Positions 59,630-64,000 of a DNA stretch of 64,000 nt are shown here, in pieces. The stretch spans positions 69,154-133,153 of the forward strand of contig NZ_JBGQOG010000011.1 of assembly GCF_052113705.1 (NCBI RefSeq). Direction: 5' to 3'. The stretch's first letter is position 1, and every line of letters starts with the position of its first letter. The position numbers were made by a program, and so were the translations under genes. The notes under the pieces were generated by a model, which searched no databases, was not told where the DNA came from, and saw only the letters and a program-made list of their open reading frames with translations. The DNA comes from JBGQOG01 sp052113705 (lineage in GTDB: Bacteria > Pseudomonadota > Alphaproteobacteria > Rhodobacterales > Rhodobacteraceae).

Positions 59630-62559
59630 CGCGGCTTTCCGGAGGGCTGATTGACCGCAGCCAGACGCTGAATTTCACCTTCGACGGCAAATCCTTCACC
59701 GGGCATCCGGGAGACACGTTGGCTTCGGCGCTCCTTTCGCATGACGTGCGGCTGATGGGGCGGTCGTTCAAGTATCACCGGCCGCGCGGCGTGGTCGCGG
59801 CGGGGTCAGAAGAGCCGAACGCCTTGGTCGAATTGCGCAGCGGCGCGCGTCAGGAGCCGAACACCCGCGCGACAGTGGCGGAGCTCTACAACGGGCTGAC
59901 CGCCAACAGCCAGAACCGGGTCGGGTCCTTGGCCTTTGACCTGATGGCGGTGAACGATCTGATGGCACCGTTCTTCGCGGCGGGGTTTTATTACAAGACC
60001 TTCATGTGGCCGAAGGCCTTCTGGGAAAAGCTCTATGAGCCGATGATCCGCCGCGCGGCGGGGCTGGGGTCGCTGTCGATGCAGCCGGACCCGGACCAAT
60101 ATGACAAAGGGTTCCTGCACTGCGACCTCTTGGTGGTGGGCGGCGGGGCGGCGGGGCTGATGGCGGCGCTGACGGCGGCACGGGCGGGCGCGCGGGTCAT
60201 TCTGGCGGATGAGGATTTCCGGCTGGGCGGGCGGCTTTTGGCGGAATCCGATCTGGTGGACGAGCGCCCCGCAGCCGACTGGGTGGCCGGTATCGAGGCG
60301 GAACTCGCCAACCTGACCAATCTGCGGCTGATGCGGCGCACGACGGTGTTCGGGGCCTTTGACCACGGTGTCTTTGGCGCGGTGGAGCGGGTGGCCGACC
60401 ACCTCGCCACCCCGGGCAATGGCGTGCGCCAGACCCTGTGGCGGATCACCGCCAGGCGCGTCGTGATGGCCACGGGCGCCACCGAGCGGCACATTCCCTT
60501 CGCCAACAACGACCGCCCGGGCGTGATGCTGGCGGGGGCGCTTCGCGCCTATGCCAACCGCTGGGCCGTCAGCCCGGCTCAACGCATCGCGGTTTTCACC
60601 TCGGGCGATGACGGCCACCGCACCGCGCTGGATCTGGCCGCCAAGGGTGTTGAGATTGCGGGCGTCATTGACACGCGCCCGGAGGCCAAGGCGCTTGGGG
60701 ACTATCAGCTGTTCGCGGGGGCCGTGGTCAGCGATACGAAGGGGCGTCTGGGTCTGAAGCGCATCGCGGTGATCCGCGACGGGCAGACGACATGGCTTGA
60801 GGCAGGCGCGCTTGGCGTGGCGGGCGGCTGGAACCCGAACCTGCATCTCGCCTCGCATCATCGGGGGCGTCCGGTCTGGGACGCGGCGTTGCAGACCTTT
60901 TTGCCGCAAGCGGGGGCCATTGCGGGCCTGATCGCGGCGGGGGCGGCGCATGGGCAAGGCAGCGCGCTGGCCGCGATGGCCTCGGGCGCGGCGGCGGCGC
61001 AGGCGGCGCTGGCAGAGCTGGGGATTTCGGCCCGCCTGCCCGATCTGCCGCGCGCCGAAGACGCGCCGCGCGCGCAGGCCGCCTTCTGGCATGTGCCGGG
61101 CAAAGGCCGCGCCTGGGTCGATTTTCAGAACGATGTCACCGTCAAGGACATCAAACTGGCGCATCAGGAGAACATGCGTCCGGTCGAGCACCTGAAACGC
61201 TGGACAACGCTGGGCATGGCCACCGATCAGGGCAAGACGGCCAATGTCACCGCGTTGGCGGTGATGGCGGAGCTGACCGGCCGTTCCATCCCCGAGACGG
61301 GCACCACCATCTTTCGCCCGCCCTATACCGGCGTCGCGCTGAGCGTGCTCGGCGGGGGTGACAGCGGCGCGCATTTCCGCCCGCGCCGTCTGACGCCCAC
61401 CCATACTTGGGCTGCGGAACAGGGCGCCGTCTTTGTCGAGGTTGGCCCCTGGATGCGGGCGCAATATTTCCCCCGTCCGGGCGAGACCCATTGGCGGCAG
61501 ACGGTCGACCGCGAGGTTTTGGCCACCCGCGCCGGGGTCGGGCTTTGCGATGTCACGACGCTGGGCAAGATTGACGTGCAGGGCGCGGATGCGGGCCTGT
61601 TTCTCGACCGGATCTATGCCAATGCGATGGCCAGCCTCAAGGTGGGGATGGTGCGCTACGGGCTGATGCTGCGCGAGGATGGCCATGCCTATGATGACGG
61701 CACCTGCGCCAGGTTGGGCGAGACGCATTATGTGGTGACTACCACCACCGCGCAGGCCGGCCCCGTCTACCGGCATATGGAATTTGCACGCCAATGCCTC
61801 TGGCCCGAGCTGGATGTACAGCTCGTCTCGACCACCGATGCCTGGGCGCAGATCTCGGTCGCGGGGCCGCAGGCCCGCCGCCTGCTCGAACGGGTGGTGG
61901 ATGGGTTCGACCTGTCGAATGCGGCCTTTCCTTTCATGGCCTGCGCAGACCTGACCGTCTGCAACGGCCTGCGCGCGCGGCTGTTCCGCATCTCATTCTC
62001 GGGGGAACTCGCCTATGAAATCGCGGTTCCGGCCCGCTATGGCGCGGCGCTGCTGGCGCGGATGATCGAACTTGGCGCGGATCTTGGCGCCACCCCCTAT
62101 GGCACCGAAGCGCTTGGCGTTTTGCGCATCGAAAAGGGTCATGCGGCGGGCAATGAGCTGAACGGCCAGACAACGGCGCAGATGCTGGGCATGGGCAAGA
62201 TGGTCTCGCGCAAGAAAGACAGCATCGGCGCCGTGATGAGCCGCCGCGAGGGGATGGTGGCCGAGGGGCGGGTACTGGTCGGTTTGCAGCCGGTCGATGC
62301 GTCAGCCCGGATCGCGGCGGGGTCGCATCTTTTCACGCAAGGGGCCGAGCCGAAAACCGAGACCGATCAGGGCTGGATCACCTCGGCCTGTTTCAGCCCG
62401 CATATTGGCTCAATGATCGGCCTTGGTTTCCTCGAGCGTGGCGCCGAGCGGCTGGGCGAGGTGATCCATGCCGCCAACCCCTTGGAGGGGCAATCCACTC
62501 TGCTGCGTGTGGTCAGCCCGCATTTCGTTGACCCCGAAGGAGGGCGTGTCCGTGACTGA
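59626..62559 (+). CDS. soxA: Sarcosine oxidase subunit alpha SoxA
   Basis: The 977-residue subunit has an N-terminal ferredoxin-like domain without iron ligands (FDGKSFTGHPGDTLASALLS, MGRSFKYHRPRGVVAAGSEE). A dinucleotide-binding oxidoreductase core follows (LLVVGGGAAGLMAALTAARA at about 165-184), then MATGATERHIPFANNDRPGV. The C-terminal half is an aminomethyltransferase-like, folate-binding domain (GVGLCDVTTLGKIDVQGADA, ISFSGELAYEIAVPARYG, YGTEALGVLRIEKGH). It holds NAD and the tetrahydrofolate site that captures formaldehyde as 5,10-methylene-THF. Length is normal (about 970-1000). Confidence 0.96.
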   Translation: MTRLSGGLIDRSQTLNFTFDGKSFTGHPGDTLASALLSHDVRLMGRSFKYHRPRGVVAAGSEEPNALVELRSGARQEPNTRATVAELYNGLTANSQNRVGSLAFDLMAVNDLMAPFFAAGFYYKTFMWPKAFWEKLYEPMIRRAAGLGSLSMQPDPDQYDKGFLHCDLLVVGGGAAGLMAALTAARAGARVILADEDFRLGGRLLAESDLVDERPAADWVAGIEAELANLTNLRLMRRTTVFGAFDHGVFGAVERVADHLATPGNGVRQTLWRITARRVVMATGATERHIPFANNDRPGVMLAGALRAYANRWAVSPAQRIAVFTSGDDGHRTALDLAAKGVEIAGVIDTRPEAKALGDYQLFAGAVVSDTKGRLGLKRIAVIRDGQTTWLEAGALGVAGGWNPNLHLASHHRGRPVWDAALQTFLPQAGAIAGLIAAGAAHGQGSALAAMASGAAAAQAALAELGISARLPDLPRAEDAPRAQAAFWHVPGKGRAWVDFQNDVTVKDIKLAHQENMRPVEHLKRWTTLGMATDQGKTANVTALAVMAELTGRSIPETGTTIFRPPYTGVALSVLGGGDSGAHFRPRRLTPTHTWAAEQGAVFVEVGPWMRAQYFPRPGETHWRQTVDREVLATRAGVGLCDVTTLGKIDVQGADAGLFLDRIYANAMASLKVGMVRYGLMLREDGHAYDDGTCARLGETHYVVTTTTAQAGPVYRHMEFARQCLWPELDVQLVSTTDAWAQISVAGPQARRLLERVVDGFDLSNAAFPFMACADLTVCNGLRARLFRISFSGELAYEIAVPARYGAALLARMIELGADLGATPYGTEALGVLRIEKGHAAGNELNGQTTAQMLGMGKMVSRKKDSIGAVMSRREGMVAEGRVLVGLQPVDASARIAAGSHLFTQGAEPKTETDQGWITSACFSPHIGSMIGLGFLERGAERLGEVIHAANPLEGQSTLLRVVSPHFVDPEGGRVRD

Positions 62560-63115
62560 TCTGATGGCCATCACCGCATTGGGCGCGGCAAGCGCGCGCC
62601 GCCAGACCTTTGGCGCCCTTACCTTGCGCGAAAACCCCGATATCGCGCTGGCCTCCCTCGCGCTGCGGCGGGGGGCAGAAGTGCCCCGCCCCATGGGCCT
62701 TACCCTTCCGCAGCCGGGGGGTTTGGCGGCAGGGCAGGGGATCGGTGCCTTCTGGACTGGCCCGGATCAATGGATGATCGAGGCTGAGGGCCGCGCCGGG
62801 GAAGATTTCGCCGCCGCGCTGAAGGAGGTGGTGCCGCAGGCGTCGGTGACCGAGCAAACCGATGGTTTCGTGGTCTTTGAGATCACCTCATCGGCGGGGG
62901 GCGCGCCGATCCAAGCGCTGCTGGAAAAGCTGGTCAATCTCGATCCCGCGCGGTTCGGGCCGGCATCCGCCACCCGCACCGGCCTTGACCATATGAGTGT
63001 TTTCGTTCTGCGCCGGAGCGAAGACCATTGCGCCTTTCTCGGCATGCGCTCCTTTGCCGGATCGCTGTGGCACGCGCTCTCGACGGCAGCGGGGCGGCTG
63101 CAGCAGAAAGCGTGA
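62552..63115 (+). CDS. soxG: Sarcosine oxidase subunit gamma SoxG
   Basis: The 187-residue protein starts at GTG 62552 with AAGGAGG 8 nt upstream and overlaps the end of soxA by 8 nt. Features typical of SoxG are the N-terminal TDLMAITALGAASARRQTFG, WTGPDQWMIEAEGRAG and the C-terminal RSFAGSLWHALSTAAGRLQQ. The gamma subunit packs against the flavin core and completes the alpha-beta-gamma-delta complex. Confidence 0.92.
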   Translation: MTDLMAITALGAASARRQTFGALTLRENPDIALASLALRRGAEVPRPMGLTLPQPGGLAAGQGIGAFWTGPDQWMIEAEGRAGEDFAAALKEVVPQASVTEQTDGFVVFEITSSAGGAPIQALLEKLVNLDPARFGPASATRTGLDHMSVFVLRRSEDHCAFLGMRSFAGSLWHALSTAAGRLQQKA

Positions 63116-63236
63116 GGACGGCAGCTTAGCAAAAACCGGGCCCGAAAGGCCGCCAAACCGACAGAAATGGTGGCCCGGCGGGCGTCGTTTCTCCGCACCG
63201 CGCGCCCTGATGCGTGCGGCCGACGGGAGCCCCGTG

Positions 63237-63814
63237 ATGACCCGACACGGCCTCACCGTCACCGGCCGCAGCACCCGTTCCATCGTCGTCGCCATCTGGC
63301 CGAGAACGGCTGCAACATCATCGGCAACGGCCAGTTTGACGATGTGCTGACGGAGCGGTTTTTGAGGCGCGTCAGCTTCACGTCGCAGTTGGGCAAGCCG
63401 CGGCCGAACAGAAGCGGATCCTGCGCGAGCGCGGTGCAGAACGGGTTGTGCTGGCGCGTGATCCCGATCCTCTCGGATCAGATCTGCACCGAGATGGCTG
63501 AGCGGATCATCACCATCCACCACTCGTTTCTGCCCTCCTTCAAGGGCGCAAACCTCGGCAAACAGGCCTGTGAACGCAACGTGAAGCGGATGGGCGCCAC
63601 CGCGCATTACGTCACCACTGATCTGTATGCAGGCCCGATCGTCGGGCACGACAGCATCCGCGTCACCCATGCCCGAAGTAGCAGGGATTATGTCCGTCTG
63701 GTCCGCGACGTGGAGGCGCAGGTGCTGGCGCACGCCAGCCATGCCCTTATTCTCCATCGCGTCTTTATCAATGGCGCCGGGAGGGGGGCGCTCCCGGCCA
63801 GCCCCGGCAGCTAA
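63237..63814 (+). pseudogene. purU: purU pseudogene (formyltetrahydrofolate deformylase), frameshifted and internally deleted
   Basis: Fragments of PurU occur in order but in different frames. The start MTRHGLTVTGRSTRSIVVAI is at 63237; AENGCNIIGNGQFDD and RVSFTSQ follow in another frame from about 63299. A jump then removes roughly 100 codons, and AAEQKRILRERGAERVVLAR lies in a third frame at 63397-63456. Next, ILSDQICTEMAERIITIHHS, FLPSFKGANLGKQACE, GATAHYVTTDLYAGPIVGHD and the C-terminal HHRVFINGN-like end read in the second frame to 63814. An intact PurU is about 290 residues. PurU often accompanies soxBDAG because it returns formyl-THF carbon to free THF. Confidence 0.85.
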
Positions 63815-63963
63815 ACCTCGGAACGCATAGGAGAATTGCAGATTTGGGACCTCAGTGGCAGGCGCGCGGGCAGCGGAGCGCCGCCAGCGGCACGGCCCCT
63901 CGGTCATCCGATCCGCCCCTCTGGCGGCTGCGGTGCTGTCGGCATCGGATGTGCTCTGTATGA

Positions 63964-63987
63964 AAAGGGCCCCCGGAGGGGCCCTTT
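63964..63987. terminator. Strong bidirectional terminator hairpin
   Basis: AAAGGGCCCC and GGGGCCCTTT pair perfectly around the loop CGGA, giving A- and T-runs on either side on both strands. It lies 150 bp after the purU remnant and could end the sox transcript or a gene beyond the window. Confidence 0.8.
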
Positions 63988-64000
63988 GGGTCAGCGCAGG

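Noticed and set aside
59806..61794. 662-codon open frame on the minus strand
   Set aside because: Antisense to soxA; Arg/His/Gln-rich with no recognisable motif.
63167..63814. Intact 215-residue hydrolase-like gene
   Set aside because: Only the later part matches PurU; the proper N-terminus and a middle block lie in other frames, so it is a pseudogene rather than a short functional enzyme.
1..64000. CRISPR arrays, insertion sequences, prophage genes, toxin-antitoxin or defence systems
   Set aside because: No regularly spaced direct repeats of suitable length, no transposase or integrase motifs, and no recognisable defence genes in any frame.

Overview
The window is high-GC DNA with dense, tightly coupled operons (many ATGA, TAATG and TGATG overlaps). 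Its gene content is typical of a heterotrophic alphaproteobacterium, most likely Rhodobacteraceae/Paracoccaceae: ABC and TRAP uptake systems, an ectABCD-ask operon with a MarR-type EctR, an ehu ectoine importer, a heterotetrameric sarcosine oxidase soxBDAG, and YgiB/YgiC homologues. The ectoine genes point to a salt-exposed (marine or halotolerant) lifestyle. Assignment below family level is not possible from this sequence alone. There are no rRNA or tRNA genes, CRISPR arrays, intact insertion sequences or prophage genes.

Layout. (1) 0-4.1 kb: a CaiB/BaiF CoA-transferase, convergent with a three-gene redox operon (cytochrome b, membrane-anchored EB_dh haem-binding protein, 2Fe-2S/flavin reductase). 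(2) 4.9-15.3 kb: a divergent sugar locus. FGGY kinase, split transketolase and L-fucose-isomerase-like genes run leftward; a ribose-type ABC importer with a DUF2291 lipoprotein and a DeoR regulator run rightward. This resembles transketolase-type branched-pentose (apiose/apulose) catabolism with a different isomerase. (3) 15.4-19.5 kb: a PQQ-type sugar dehydrogenase lipoprotein and a LysR/GMC oxidoreductase pair. (4) 20.4-28 kb: a TRAP transporter followed by an aromatic meta-cleavage set (extradiol dioxygenase, flavin hydroxylase, FAH-type hydrolase, IclR regulator) and a carboxymuconolactone-decarboxylase-like gene.

(5) 28.2-33.4 kb: an AcoR-like activator that has lost its sigma-54 contact motif, divergent from a butanediol-dehydrogenase-like gene and a flavin monooxygenase. 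(6) 33.4-35.3 kb: YgiC/YgiB homologues. (7) 35.4-44.3 kb: EctR and the ectABCD-ask-ehuBCDA operon, with a clear palindromic operator inside the predicted promoter. Ectoine and hydroxyectoine synthesis and re-uptake are one transcription unit. (8) 44.4-48.8 kb: 5-oxoprolinase subunits B and C separated by a 2-hydroxyacid dehydrogenase and a small coupled ORF, then a VOC protein and a DUF3309 peptide.

(9) 50-53.1 kb: a type III polyketide synthase, isoprenylcysteine-type methyltransferase and DHA2 exporter operon. (10) 53.2-56.8 kb: a PhoX/DUF839 protein with a di-haem cytochrome-like partner. (11) 56.9-63.8 kb: a GlxA/AraC regulator divergent from soxBDAG, followed by a frameshifted and internally deleted purU pseudogene. 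The clearest deviations from textbook genes are the AcoR-like regulator without GAFTGA, SoxD without its zinc cysteines, the dead purU, and the apulose-like operon with a fucose-isomerase-type enzyme. Nothing here is plainly a wholly new system; the sugar operon and the EB_dh redox operon are the best candidates for undescribed function.
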